From assembly GCA_963664845.1 (NCBI GenBank), contig OY761615.1:4030001-4094000 (forward strand): a stretch of 64,000 bases of DNA, given 5' to 3'. This document shows positions 51,200 through 60,835 of this stretch, in pieces. The notes under the pieces were generated by a model that was not told where the DNA came from, searched no databases, and saw nothing but the letters and a program-made list of their open reading frames with translations. The stretch comes from CAIYTF01 sp963664845 (GTDB taxonomy: Bacteria > Bacteroidota > Ignavibacteria > Ignavibacteriales > Ignavibacteriaceae). The translations under genes and the position numbers were made by a program. Position 1 is the first letter of the stretch. Every line of letters starts with the position of its first letter.

Positions 51200-52000
51200 C
51201 TACGCCTGTTTAATGAAATCGGGGAATAAAATGCGTTCAATATAGGTCGTTTTTCCTGTTTCGGTGTCAACTTTGAAGAACAGGCCGCAAATGTGGACTT
51301 CGTTTTGCGCAGTCTCATATTTTTGCGGTGTCTGATAGAGGAAGCGGTTGACCGCTGCCTGAGTTTTCATGCCGATAACGGAGTCATACGGGCCGGTCAT
51401 TCCGACATCAGTGATGAAGCCGGTGCCGCCCGGGAATATTCTTTCGTCTGCAGTCTGCACGTGAGTATGTGTGCCAAAAACCATGGAAACCCTGCCGTCC
51501 AAAAATGATGCGAGAGCTGCTTTTTCGGCGGTTGCCTCCGCGTGAAAATCAATAATAATAATATTCGTTTCTTTTTTGATCTTCGCAATAGCATATTCCG
51601 CTGCACGGAACGGGCAATCGATTGTTGCCATGAACGTCCTTCCCTGCAGGTTAAGGACACCGATTTTATGCTCGCCACACTCGGCAATGATCATTCCTTC
51701 CCCGTGAGTGCCTCTTGGGTAGTTAAATGGACGGAGTGCCCTTTTGTCAGTCTGGATATATTCCTGAGATTGTCTTTTATCCCAGGTATGATTTCCACCG
51801 GTAATGACCGAAACACCCAGGCCATAGAAAATATCGGCTTCGGTTTTGGTAATTCCTTTACCGTCTGACGAGTTTTCCCCGTTAGCAATGATGAAATCGG
51901 GGGTGTATTTCTGTTTTAGGCTCGGCAGCCAGGTCTGTAAGAAGTCCAGTCCGGGTTTACCGATAGTATCGCCTATGAAAAGGACGCTGATTTGGCTCAT
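51200..52000 (-). CDS. TIGR00282/YmdB-family metallophosphoesterase
   Basis: 266 residues, the usual length. Metal-binding motifs are in order: LFIGDTIGKPG, IANGENSSDGKGIT, GGNHTWDKRQ, IIIIDFHAEATAEK, VFGTHTHVQTADERI and GTGFITDVGMTGPYDS. The family is a binuclear-metal phosphodiesterase. Bacillus subtilis YmdB acts on 2',3'-cyclic mononucleotides and affects biofilm and motility choice, while the role outside Firmicutes is little known. It is the first gene of a run with folD, deoC, the HicB-like gene and trmH. Confidence 0.92.
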   Translation of the reverse strand: MSQISVLFIGDTIGKPGLDFLQTWLPSLKQKYTPDFIIANGENSSDGKGITKTEADIFYGLGVSVITGGNHTWDKRQSQEYIQTDKRALRPFNYPRGTHGEGMIIAECGEHKIGVLNLQGRTFMATIDCPFRAAEYAIAKIKKETNIIIIDFHAEATAEKAALASFLDGRVSMVFGTHTHVQTADERIFPGGTGFITDVGMTGPYDSVIGMKTQAAVNRFLYQTPQKYETAQNEVHICGLFFKVDTETGKTTYIERILFPDFIKQA

Positions 52001-52306
52001 AAAATCTTTTAAAAGTGAACGTATAATATATTGATTTACGGGGGATAATTAAACAACAACCAATGAATAACCAGGAATATTCCAGATAAGCTAAATATAC
52101 GAAGACCAGTGAGGTGGAAGGATACTCCCCGGCAGCAAAGCCTATCCTTTTGAAAACTGGAAATTATAGCAAACGGAAGGGAAAGTGTACTATTTCAGCA
52201 AATGTCCGTTTTCGCTCTTAAACAATGACACTGCATATTGGCAAATTGAATTAGCATTCGTTCGGCTTTTCGAATATGTAAGCCAAATGACATACTGCTG
52301 TTCATT
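52001..52306. other. Intergenic region between the housekeeping run and the ErcA-type signalling cluster
   Basis: 306 bp with no supported gene. It should contain the promoter for the YmdB-folD-deoC run. No hairpin terminator was recognised for the signalling cluster that ends at 52307. Confidence 0.4.
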
Positions 52307-53383
52307 TTATACCGGAACACCAAACCTGACCACAGTGCGTCCATTCTCCTCTGTGTCAAATTCCAAAAACCCGCCATAGAGATCAAGAATTTTTTTCACA
52401 ATCACCAGACCAAGACCGACACCTTCGACAGATATGTCGCTGTTGCCAAAGAAATTGAACGTTCCGATGTTAGCAACATCGGCATTGTTCAGACCCACGC
52501 CACAATCGGTAATGGAGGTAACATAAAACCCATTTTTCTGGAGTGCCCGGATAACGATGGGACTTGGTTTTCCTGAAAACTTGAGTGAGTTTTCCAATAA
52601 TTCGTTCAGCATTATTTCATAGTGACGCTGGGAAATTTTCATTCTTCCTATTCCCAAATGGGTTGTCAGGTCCGATTCTCTCCCCACGTCAGCTGCCTTC
52701 TGCCTAAGTTGAGCGGCCAGTAACTCCGTGTCCGGTTCGTATATTTCCGATATGTTATTGAGCCGCACGGTATTGTTAACAACCAGTGTAGTCAATTCGG
52801 TATAGATAAGAAATTTTTCAATCCTCCTGAGCAGACGATTGCCTGAGGCCCTGATTTTCCCGGCCATAGATCGCAAATCTTCCCTGGAAAGATTTTCCGC
52901 GTCATTTTCGATGAACTCGGAAAAGCCCAATATGCCAACCAATGGTGTCCGCAGTTCATGCGGCACTTTCCGTATCAGCGAGTCTTTCACCTCTTCAATC
53001 AGGTGCAGGCATCTGTCGTTTTTCATTAGCCGTGCTCTGATTGCATCCAGCAGGTCATCCATGTCAAATGGTTTGGTCAGATAATCATCGGCACCAATCG
53101 ACATTCCCTTCCTGATATCTTTTATTTCAGCTTTTGCCGTAAGAAAAATAAACTGTATCCAGGCAGTTGCCGGATTGTTTTGCAGCTTATTAAGCAATTC
53201 ATATCCATCGCAGTAGGGCATATAGATGTCGGCAACAATTAAATCAGGAAGGTATATAACAGCAAGATCATAACCGGCCAATCCGTCTTCCGCAACAAGC
53301 ACTTTATATCCTTCTCCGCTGAGAATGGCTTCAAGATTAGTTCGAAGATCGGCGTCATCTTCAATTACCAAAATCGTATACAT
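52307..53383 (-). CDS. Response regulator-histidine kinase hybrid (receiver first)
   Basis: 358 residues from ATG 53383, which starts directly on the receiver (MYTILVIEDDADL); the frame extends upstream to 53431 without conserved sequence. The receiver (about 1-120) has Asp in PDLIVADIYMPYCDG, Thr in FLTAKAE and Lys in DYLTKPFDMDDL. A HisKA-type domain has His in RKVPHELRTPLVGILGF. HATPase has NELLENSLKF, DCGVGLNNAD and GVGLGLVIVKKI. There is no transmembrane segment. It is the last gene of the ErcA-type cluster, 69 bp after the large sensor kinase, and probably receives its phosphate. Confidence 0.92.
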   Translation of the reverse strand: MYTILVIEDDADLRTNLEAILSGEGYKVLVAEDGLAGYDLAVIYLPDLIVADIYMPYCDGYELLNKLQNNPATAWIQFIFLTAKAEIKDIRKGMSIGADDYLTKPFDMDDLLDAIRARLMKNDRCLHLIEEVKDSLIRKVPHELRTPLVGILGFSEFIENDAENLSREDLRSMAGKIRASGNRLLRRIEKFLIYTELTTLVVNNTVRLNNISEIYEPDTELLAAQLRQKAADVGRESDLTTHLGIGRMKISQRHYEIMLNELLENSLKFSGKPSPIVIRALQKNGFYVTSITDCGVGLNNADVANIGTFNFFGNSDISVEGVGLGLVIVKKILDLYGGFLEFDTEENGRTVVRFGVPV

Positions 53384-53452
53384 ACAAACCTCAATTTTGT
53401 TTGTGACAGTGTTTTTATAAAACCAATACAAAACATAAAGTACCGTTTGTTT

Positions 53453-56400
53453 TCATTTATTAATTATATCAAGCGGTAGTAAAACGGTAAACTTTGTGCC
53501 TTTACCGATTGCCGTTTCATACATGATCTCGCCATAATGAAGATCAACGGAACGTTTCACAATCGAAAGGCCCAATCCCGTGCCTGTTATTTTCATGGTA
53601 TTCTTCGCCCGGTGAAATGGTTCAAACAGGTGCTCCCTGTCTTCTTCCGGAATCCCAATTCCTTCATCGCTCACAGTAATTCTGAGCTTTTGTTTTTTTG
53701 TGAGGAAAACCTGCAGCTCAACCTTGCCTCCCTGAGGCGAGTACTTAAATGCGTTGGTCAGGAGGTTTTGCAGAATAAAGCGGAATAATTTGGGGTCAAC
53801 AGGAAATTTTGTTTCACCAGGAAGATAGTTGAAAATGAATGTGTGATTCTCATTAATATAATGTTTCACTTCCTCACTTATTTCAAGACAGAATTGCCGC
53901 AAATTGGTTTCCTGAGGAGTAAACTGAATTATTCCACTTTCCGCCCGGCTGATGGTAAGCACGTCATCCAATAGTTTTGTCAGGTTGATAACGGATTGTT
54001 TTACCCGGTTAAGATGCTCATCCAGTTTCTCATCGCTCCATTTTGTCCGATAGCGGTGGATTAGCTGCGCGGAGGACAAAATGGAGGCCAGCGGCGTTCT
54101 GAATTCATGCGATGTTGTAGAAATGAACCGTGATTTCATCTCACTCAGTTCTTTTTCTTTGTCCAGCGACTGTTCCAACAACAATTCAATGCTCTTCTCT
54201 TTTTCCAATTGTTCATTCAGTTGGTTGTTGGCCCGGAATAGCTCATCGGTTCTGGTTTTTACCAGTTCTTCCAGATGTAAGCGGTATTGTTCAAGTTCAT
54301 CCTCAGCCTTTTTCTGTTCCGTTTTGTCTAAAAGAATAGATAGTACGCACGGTTCATCGTCAATTTTTATTAATTCCATGGAGTTTAGTACGGTCACTAG
54401 GCGTCCGTCTTTAGCTTGCAGTGTTGTTTCAATATTCCGGACAGGAATGTTTTTGGAAAGCATTTGGACCATTTGTCTCCGGTCATTCGAGTTACACCAA
54501 ACTCCCAACTCATAAGCTGAATGGCCTACAAGTTCTGCATGGGAATAACCAAGAATTTTCTCCAGAGATTCATTGCAATCAATGATCAGTCCATCGTTGA
54601 TTTTGGTTATTGAGGTCGCTGCCGGATTTACATGAAATACTTTGGCGAATTTGTCCTCGGATTTTCTGAGTATCTCTTCGGCCAGTTCGCGTTCCTCTTC
54701 CTGCCAGTTTCTTTGCAGCCGTGCTTTAAGAATTGGCGAAATGTACTCAGCAATGCTTTCCAACAATGCAGTCTCATGTTCCGTAAAACCGGATTGTCGC
54801 TTGACTATTGAAATGAGCCCGATGCTTTCATTTCTGTACACAATGGGTATTGCGCCAAGCCAATCACCTCCCCGATATTTTTCCAGTAAAAGAAAGGGCT
54901 CATCCGTGTAAAATGCTGTTCTATGGCGGATTGCTTCGCCCCAAATGCTTTCTTTCCAGGAAGTGGCAGGGAAAAAAGCCGTATTGCCTTTTATTTGGCA
55001 ACGAAGTCCTTTATACTCCTCATGGCCCGGGACAAGCATATCGCCGCTTTTATCAATATAGCCGAAAATGCCAAATGAGCCATCGATGATTTGCCGCAGG
55101 ATTGTTAACACTGCAGAATAAATTTGCTCATCAGGTGAGGAGAGGAAAATATTTGCAATTTGGCTCATAATTGTCTGACGCTGTTCCGATAGCCTGATCT
55201 TTTCTTCTGCCAGTTTTTTTTCGGTAATATCCCGACTTACACCTACAAGGCGTAATTTCCCTGTTCCGGAATCCACCGAAACTTTTGCCCGCCAGTGGAT
55301 CCACCGGACAGTGGAATCCGGTCTGATTACACGAAATTCCATTTCCACAGCGGAAAGGGTTTCCACACACTCCGCAAATTTATTTTTCAGCAGTTCTCGG
55401 TCAGCAGGATACACAAATTGCCAAAAAATGGAACTTATACCCCCCTGAAAATTCTCGGGTAACCCCCAAATCTCTTCAATCTCTTTAGTCCAGGTGCCCA
55501 TTGTCTCGTCAAGGCCAATCTCGTAAACACCAATATGCCCAACCTGAAGAGCCAGTTGCAGGCGATGTTCACTTTTTTCAAGCGATTCTTCTACACGTTT
55601 GCGCTCTGCTCTGTTCCGCAGTGTTATAATACCAAATGCAAGATCCCCGGCAAGTTCCTCAATAAGCTGAATTTCGTCCGGCGTAAAAGCATTGCGTTCA
55701 GAAGCATAAATAAGCAGTACTCCAAACACTTTTTCACATTCATCTTTTAAAGGAAGAGTTATGCAAGAGTTATATCCTCTGTCAAGAGCACTTTTGCGCC
55801 AGGGGGCCATTCGGGGATCGGTTGCAAAATCCTGAATGCAAATGGTCTCTTTATTACGCACAGTGTTACCGGCTGGCCCCTGTCCATGTTCCGAGTTTTC
55901 TGCCCAACTAAGCCTGGCTGCATCGATATATCCCTCATCGTAACCTGCCCAACCCATCGGTCGTATTGTCTTTTCATCATCGTTTTCTGCATAGCCAACC
56001 CAGGCCATACGGTATCCTGCTTCGCTGCAGATGATCCGGCAAATCTCGTTTAACAAGGTCTGTTCATCTACAGCTCGCAATAATGTTTGATTACAGCTGC
56101 TTATTGCTCGCAATTCACGGTCCAGGCGGCGTTGCACTTCCTCAGCCTGTTTGCGCTCAGAAATGTCAACCATAACACCGGTAATACCAACCACCTGCCC
56201 ATCTTCCACAAGGGGTCTGGCTGATGTACGAACAAAGCGCAGTGTGCCATCCATATGTTTAATGCGAAACTCATGCGGTTTTCTTTCGCCATTCAAAGCA
56301 TCTTGGAAATGGTATGTCACTGCCGGGTTGTCCGGATCGAAAATAAATTTGCTAAACTCCTGTCCGATGATCTGTTCAGCCCTATATCCGCTTAAATTAA

Positions 56401-56710
56401 AAATAACGGGGCTGATATAAGTGATCCTGCCCTTAACGTCCGAACTGAAAATCACGTCGTTTATGTTTTCAACCAGCGCGCGATAGCTGGCCTGGCTTGC
56501 AGCTAGATTGTTGCGGGCCTCTTCCAGATCTTCCAGCATGTTGAGCAATGCCGCGGATTTTTCCTCAAGGTAAACACGATTTTGCTCCAACTCCGTGAGC
56601 TGCTGCTGCAACAGGGGATAGTAGCTCTTGCGAAGCGATCGTTCTCCAAGGCCTATAATCCTGTCACGTAAAATTGATCTGCCGTTATCTGGCTCAGAGT
56701 GCCTTTCCAT
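53453..56710 (-). CDS. Multi-PAS/GAF sensor histidine kinase of the ErcA-type cluster
   Basis: About 1085 residues from ATG 56710 (a TTG at 56722 is also in frame). Order of domains: coiled coil (about 20-60), PAS (about 60-190, NINDVIFSSDVKGRITYISP), GAF (about 205-360), PAS/PAC (about 375-500, WIHWRAKVSVDSGTGKLRLV), GAF (about 510-670), PAS (about 685-800, INDGLIIDCNESLEKIL), coiled coil, HisKA (TTSHEFRTPLASILSSA) and HATPase (NLLTNAFKYS, DEGIGIP, GTGLGLSIVKR). No transmembrane helix, so it is a cytoplasmic sensor. Its 5' end overlaps the ErcA-like gene by 17 bp. Confidence 0.92.
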   Translation of the reverse strand: MERHSEPDNGRSILRDRIIGLGERSLRKSYYPLLQQQLTELEQNRVYLEEKSAALLNMLEDLEEARNNLAASQASYRALVENINDVIFSSDVKGRITYISPVIFNLSGYRAEQIIGQEFSKFIFDPDNPAVTYHFQDALNGERKPHEFRIKHMDGTLRFVRTSARPLVEDGQVVGITGVMVDISERKQAEEVQRRLDRELRAISSCNQTLLRAVDEQTLLNEICRIICSEAGYRMAWVGYAENDDEKTIRPMGWAGYDEGYIDAARLSWAENSEHGQGPAGNTVRNKETICIQDFATDPRMAPWRKSALDRGYNSCITLPLKDECEKVFGVLLIYASERNAFTPDEIQLIEELAGDLAFGIITLRNRAERKRVEESLEKSEHRLQLALQVGHIGVYEIGLDETMGTWTKEIEEIWGLPENFQGGISSIFWQFVYPADRELLKNKFAECVETLSAVEMEFRVIRPDSTVRWIHWRAKVSVDSGTGKLRLVGVSRDITEKKLAEEKIRLSEQRQTIMSQIANIFLSSPDEQIYSAVLTILRQIIDGSFGIFGYIDKSGDMLVPGHEEYKGLRCQIKGNTAFFPATSWKESIWGEAIRHRTAFYTDEPFLLLEKYRGGDWLGAIPIVYRNESIGLISIVKRQSGFTEHETALLESIAEYISPILKARLQRNWQEEERELAEEILRKSEDKFAKVFHVNPAATSITKINDGLIIDCNESLEKILGYSHAELVGHSAYELGVWCNSNDRRQMVQMLSKNIPVRNIETTLQAKDGRLVTVLNSMELIKIDDEPCVLSILLDKTEQKKAEDELEQYRLHLEELVKTRTDELFRANNQLNEQLEKEKSIELLLEQSLDKEKELSEMKSRFISTTSHEFRTPLASILSSAQLIHRYRTKWSDEKLDEHLNRVKQSVINLTKLLDDVLTISRAESGIIQFTPQETNLRQFCLEISEEVKHYINENHTFIFNYLPGETKFPVDPKLFRFILQNLLTNAFKYSPQGGKVELQVFLTKKQKLRITVSDEGIGIPEEDREHLFEPFHRAKNTMKITGTGLGLSIVKRSVDLHYGEIMYETAIGKGTKFTVLLPLDIINK

Positions 56711-57860
56711 ACAGGCTTTCAATTTCTTTCACATTCGTCTTCCGGGGATTTGTTACCAGACAGGGGTCATTGAATGCATTCAATGCAAGTTGGGGAATAT
56801 CCGCAAGGGTGACTCCAAGTGCACCAATAGTTGTAATAATACCTGCATTCTTGCATAACAGGGATATATCATTTAACAAAAGTTTTTTACGTTCATCTGA
56901 ACTCAATCCGCTGAGAGGACTCCCCATTGCACGAGCAATCTGATCATACCGTTCGGGAACAACTGAGTAATTGAAATCCACGACGTGCGCCAACAGGAGT
57001 GCATTGCACATACCATGTGGTAGTCCTAAAAGTCCGCCAAGACTGTGCGCCATAGCGTGTACCAATCCAAGGCTGGCGTTTGAAAATGCAAGCCCAGCCA
57101 GCATGCTTCCCAGCATCATGTTGTTGCGGTATTCTATATTCTCGGGGTTTTTGACAGCAGGTACCAGATTCTGAACCAGCAATGGAATGGCCGCCAAAGC
57201 GTTAATGTCAGTTACCGGAGAACTTGCATTGGATACGTATGCTTCAATGGCATGAACCAGCGCATCTATGCCGGTGGCCGCGGTCAACTCAGCTGACATG
57301 GTTGTAGTGGTTTCGGCGTCGATGAGAGAAACATCAGGAACTACAGCCTTGCTGATGATTGCAATTTTCACCATCCGAGCTGTATCTGTTATGATGGCAA
57401 ATTGCGAGACGTCTGCAGAAGACCCGGCTGTAGTTGGAACACAGATCAGCGGTGGCCCTGGCATGGGAACTTCATCAACACCCTCAAACTCAAGAACATT
57501 ACTTTGATTGGCGTATGCAATGCCTATGCCTTTTGCGCAATCCATTGGGCTTCCACCACCTACGGCGATGATAATATCGCAGCCATTGGCCTGATAGAAT
57601 GCAACACCGGCAGAAACCTCACCGTCTTTTGGATTGGGAGTGACATCTTGAAAAATTGCCGAGCCAATATTCTCCTCGTTAAGCGAGGCTAGTACCTTTC
57701 GCACCCATCCAACATGAAGCACACCGGGATCGGTGACAATCAATGCTTTTTTTGCACCGAAGTTTTTTGCATAACGACCTATAAGCGTTAAAGCCCCAAC
57801 TCCATAAACAAATTCCGGTGCCACAAACTTGCGTAGTTCCAATGTATCATTGGCATTCAT
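56694..57860 (-). CDS. ercA: Iron-containing alcohol dehydrogenase, ErcA-like (regulatory)
   Basis: 388 residues, class III (iron) alcohol dehydrogenase fold. The NAD site is AVGGGSPMDCAKGIG. The iron-binding residues are visible as D and H in GIDALVHAIEAY and two more His in HAMAHSLGGLLGLPHGMC. The segment PTTAGSSADVSQFAI, in place of the common PTTAGTGSEVT, and the start LRKFVAPEFVYG match the ErcA group as I remember it. In Pseudomonas, ErcA belongs to the regulatory network for ethanol oxidation and is encoded with sensor kinases. Here the gene overlaps a PAS protein at its 5' end (14 bp) and a sensor kinase at its 3' end (17 bp), supporting a signalling role rather than plain fermentation. 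Confidence 0.87.
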   Translation of the reverse strand: MNANDTLELRKFVAPEFVYGVGALTLIGRYAKNFGAKKALIVTDPGVLHVGWVRKVLASLNEENIGSAIFQDVTPNPKDGEVSAGVAFYQANGCDIIIAVGGGSPMDCAKGIGIAYANQSNVLEFEGVDEVPMPGPPLICVPTTAGSSADVSQFAIITDTARMVKIAIISKAVVPDVSLIDAETTTTMSAELTAATGIDALVHAIEAYVSNASSPVTDINALAAIPLLVQNLVPAVKNPENIEYRNNMMLGSMLAGLAFSNASLGLVHAMAHSLGGLLGLPHGMCNALLLAHVVDFNYSVVPERYDQIARAMGSPLSGLSSDERKKLLLNDISLLCKNAGIITTIGALGVTLADIPQLALNAFNDPCLVTNPRKTNVKEIESLYGKAL

Positions 57861-60258
57861 GGTGCATCTCCATTCCGTTGACTGTTTTATTTTCCATTCC
57901 GGCTATTTGTTTCTTCAGTTCAATCATTTTCAACTCCCGGCTTATTACGAGTTTTTCCAACCGTTCCAGTTCCTCTTTTCGCTTGCGCAATGCTTCCAGG
58001 TCCAATCTTCTCTCGGTGATATCTTCAAGCGTAAGCACCACTCCGTCAATCCCCCCAAAACCGTCCAGAAGAGGAGCACCGTTAATTGAAACACAGACCT
58101 GGCGTTCATTGGGCCAACGTATCATGTGCTGCATACCATACACAGGTTCCCCAGTTATTATCACTTGGTTAAAGGGGAGCGCTTCGCTTGGAATTGGTTG
58201 ACCTTCATAATCGGTTATGTGCCATTCCGGGGAGTTGTAGCTTCTTTGTGTTATTTCATTTTTGGTTAATCCCAACACTTTCACCGCCTGTTGATTGGCG
58301 AAGGTGATCTGTCCATCACGGTTGACTAAAGTAATACCAACTGGACTTGTTTCCATGATCTGGCTGAGAAGCATACGCTCATGTCGCAATGCCTCTTCCG
58401 CTCTTCTTCTGTCGGTAATGTCGCGGATAGCTTCAATTGCACCCACTATATTATCGTTCCTGTCCTTTAAAGGTACTGCCTTAGCCCAAATAAAGCGATT
58501 TTCTCCTCCTTTGATGGGAACATCAGCTTCAGTTAAAAGAACATCGTCATCTCTTTTTACATAGTGATACAACTGCTCAATATCTTCATCTGGTCTTAAG
58601 ATAAGGTCAATCAATATTGGTCGCCGGGTTCCGTAAAAGGGTATTGCATATTCATAATCACCTTTCCCTAAAATCTGTTTCGCGCTGACTCCTGTCATTT
58701 CTTCAATTGCCTGGTTCCATGCAATCACTTTTCCTTCTGCGTCAATGGCAAAAGTTGCATCGGGCAGGAAATCGATGATATCGGAAAGCCGTTGCTCGGA
58801 TTCTTTAAGTGCTTCTTCGGCTTGCTTGCGCTTGGTGATGTCCCAGTTCACTGTCAGGATAGCAGGTTTATCCATATAGGTTATGGGGATTGCAGTCACC
58901 TCAACATCGATGGATTCTCCGTTCCAGCCAACGTATTTTTCTTCGATAGGCATGACCGGTTTGTCGGTTTCCATCATTATTTTAATTCTGGAGATAACTT
59001 TTTCCCGGGAGTCGGGATGAACAAAGCTGAGAACGGGTTTGCCAACTGCCTGATCAAGGTTGGGCAGGTTGAAAAGGCGTAATCCTGATGCATTAATGTA
59101 TACAAGCTTACCTTCACTGTGAACCGCTATACAGGCCGGATTGTTTTCTATCAGGCGGCGCCATCTTTCTTCGCTCTCCCTGAGCGCTTCCTCAGCGCGT
59201 TTTCGTTCAGAAATGTCAATTGAACGAACCACAACACCAACTATATTGCAGCTTTCAGTCCTAATAGGATGGTATGAAACCTCGGAATATAATTTTGACC
59301 GGATTTCACTGCCGGAGCTGACTTCATCGATAAACATCTCGCCCTCCAATGCACGGTCAAGATTTTCTTTCATCTTATCCCTGTCTTCTGTGGCGAACAG
59401 ATAATCCAACATGCAATGGCCCAGCTCAATATCGGCACCGGACTGTGCTTTAATCACCTTTGCGTGCGCCGCGTTAAAACTGGTATATCGATAATGTTTG
59501 TCCACTGAATAGATTAAGGAATTGGTATTTTCAAGTATGCTTTGCATGGTTGAGTATTGTTCGACAAGGGCTTCTTCCACGCTGGTACGTTCAATCAATT
59601 CCTGTTGTAACAGATTGTTGGTAAGCCGTAAGCCGGAGGTCCGTTCAGCTACTCTGTTTTCAATTTCACTTTTATAATTTAGCAAAGCAATCTTGGCTTC
59701 ATCAAGCTGAGTTTTGATTTTCTTCACCCGGAGGTGTTCAACAATTTCCTTGTTTAGCATTAAGGAAACAGTGTTGAAAAATATGGGCAATTGATGCGTC
59801 AATTCAAATCCGGAGTCTGGTAGATTCTCCATTTTCAACACGCCGGTTGTTTGAAATTGGAATTGCAGGGGGATAGCCCGGTCATAACGCCTGGGGACTT
59901 GGGCAGACTGCGTTGGCGTTCCATTGGTACTGACTACAGAATCAAGTGGCTCGCCTGTTTCAAACACATTGTTTACCAGTGGATCATGGAGGTGGGTTAT
60001 TGACGTTTTTTTGCCATGTACATCGGAATAGAAAAGAGCGTCATCTATTTTATAATAAAGAATAACATTCTCGCCCCCGGTAGTGTTGGCTACGTATTGT
60101 AATATGCAATCGATTATGGTGTCCAGACCCGATATAGTGCTCGTTCTTTTTATCAGTTCAAAAATCAATTCAAGGTTCACTTTATCCGCTGTCAGTTCCC
60201 TGACGTGCTCCCCCAGATTCTCAATTTGTTCTCCGGAACTACCATAATTCTCATCCAT
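57847..60258 (-). CDS. GAF/multi-PAS sensor protein without a kinase domain
   Basis: 803 residues: coiled coil, GAF-like domain (about 30-185), coiled coil (about 190-235), then four PAS domains (about 245-360 NTNSLIYSVDKHYRYTSFN, 370-480 NNPACIAVHSEGKLVYINAS, 490-610 LPDATFAIDAEGKVIAWN, 620-750 TSPVGITLVNRDGQITFAN). It ends in a coiled coil (RKRKEELERLEKLVISRELK, then MIELKKQIAG). No HisKA, HATPase, GGDEF or other output is present. It is first in a four-gene cluster and overlaps the ErcA-like gene by 14 bp, so it likely passes its signal by contact to the ErcA-like protein or to the large kinase. Confidence 0.9.
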   Translation of the reverse strand: MDENYGSSGEQIENLGEHVRELTADKVNLELIFELIKRTSTISGLDTIIDCILQYVANTTGGENVILYYKIDDALFYSDVHGKKTSITHLHDPLVNNVFETGEPLDSVVSTNGTPTQSAQVPRRYDRAIPLQFQFQTTGVLKMENLPDSGFELTHQLPIFFNTVSLMLNKEIVEHLRVKKIKTQLDEAKIALLNYKSEIENRVAERTSGLRLTNNLLQQELIERTSVEEALVEQYSTMQSILENTNSLIYSVDKHYRYTSFNAAHAKVIKAQSGADIELGHCMLDYLFATEDRDKMKENLDRALEGEMFIDEVSSGSEIRSKLYSEVSYHPIRTESCNIVGVVVRSIDISERKRAEEALRESEERWRRLIENNPACIAVHSEGKLVYINASGLRLFNLPNLDQAVGKPVLSFVHPDSREKVISRIKIMMETDKPVMPIEEKYVGWNGESIDVEVTAIPITYMDKPAILTVNWDITKRKQAEEALKESEQRLSDIIDFLPDATFAIDAEGKVIAWNQAIEEMTGVSAKQILGKGDYEYAIPFYGTRRPILIDLILRPDEDIEQLYHYVKRDDDVLLTEADVPIKGGENRFIWAKAVPLKDRNDNIVGAIEAIRDITDRRRAEEALRHERMLLSQIMETSPVGITLVNRDGQITFANQQAVKVLGLTKNEITQRSYNSPEWHITDYEGQPIPSEALPFNQVIITGEPVYGMQHMIRWPNERQVCVSINGAPLLDGFGGIDGVVLTLEDITERRLDLEALRKRKEELERLEKLVISRELKMIELKKQIAGMENKTVNGMEMHHECQ

Positions 60259-60783
60259 ACTGGTCCTTTGGTGTCATGTGATAGCTGTTGCATTGTTCAT
60301 TCGTATCATTTGAATCTGCGGTCTGGCCATATTATGTGGACAGGTATAAGTCTTCCGGTCTTGCCTTGTGCAACAATTGCCTGCTCTGCCATCAAATCCG
60401 ATTGTTGATCAGTCAGTCCCATCACTGGCATCATCAAAGTGTGAATAATAATAGGTGTAATTCGAAGCGTGTGGCGGTTGCCGGTTTAAATCATGTGGGT
60501 TGTTTCCTTTCTTTGATAAGGATGAATGTTGGCAGCAATGCACAAAAACGAATTGATAAAAGCTTTGAAGCAATCAATGCACATTCAAAGCGTTTGCACA
60601 TCACCGCATAATCTGTTTGGTGGTAAGTTACTGAGAAGGGAGCATCATATTCAAGTGAAAAATAATATTTTTTTGTTGAGATTGGCCAAAATTTCACCGA
60701 TTGGAATTATGCTCGCCCTTTTTATTATAAGAAGTTGATCGGTTTGAAAAATACAGATACTGCGGAATAACCCGGGTTAATTT
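60259..60783. other. Intergenic region upstream of the ErcA-type cluster
   Basis: About 525 bp without a supported gene; it must contain the promoter for the leftward signalling cluster. Short frames here (for example 60526-60738 on the plus strand) lack conserved features. It ends at the terminator of the next gene. Confidence 0.45.
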
Positions 60784-60822
60784 AAAAAAATCCACCAGCC
60801 CTTCATTCAGAAAAGCTGGTGG
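60784..60822 (-). terminator. Rho-independent terminator of the YCF48-repeat T9SS gene
   Basis: An 8-bp stem CCACCAGC / GCTGGTGG with a 15-nt loop, followed on the minus strand by ATTTTTTTAAA. It lies 14 bp after the stop codon at 60836. Confidence 0.88.
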
Positions 60823-60835
60823 GAAATAGTGCGTA

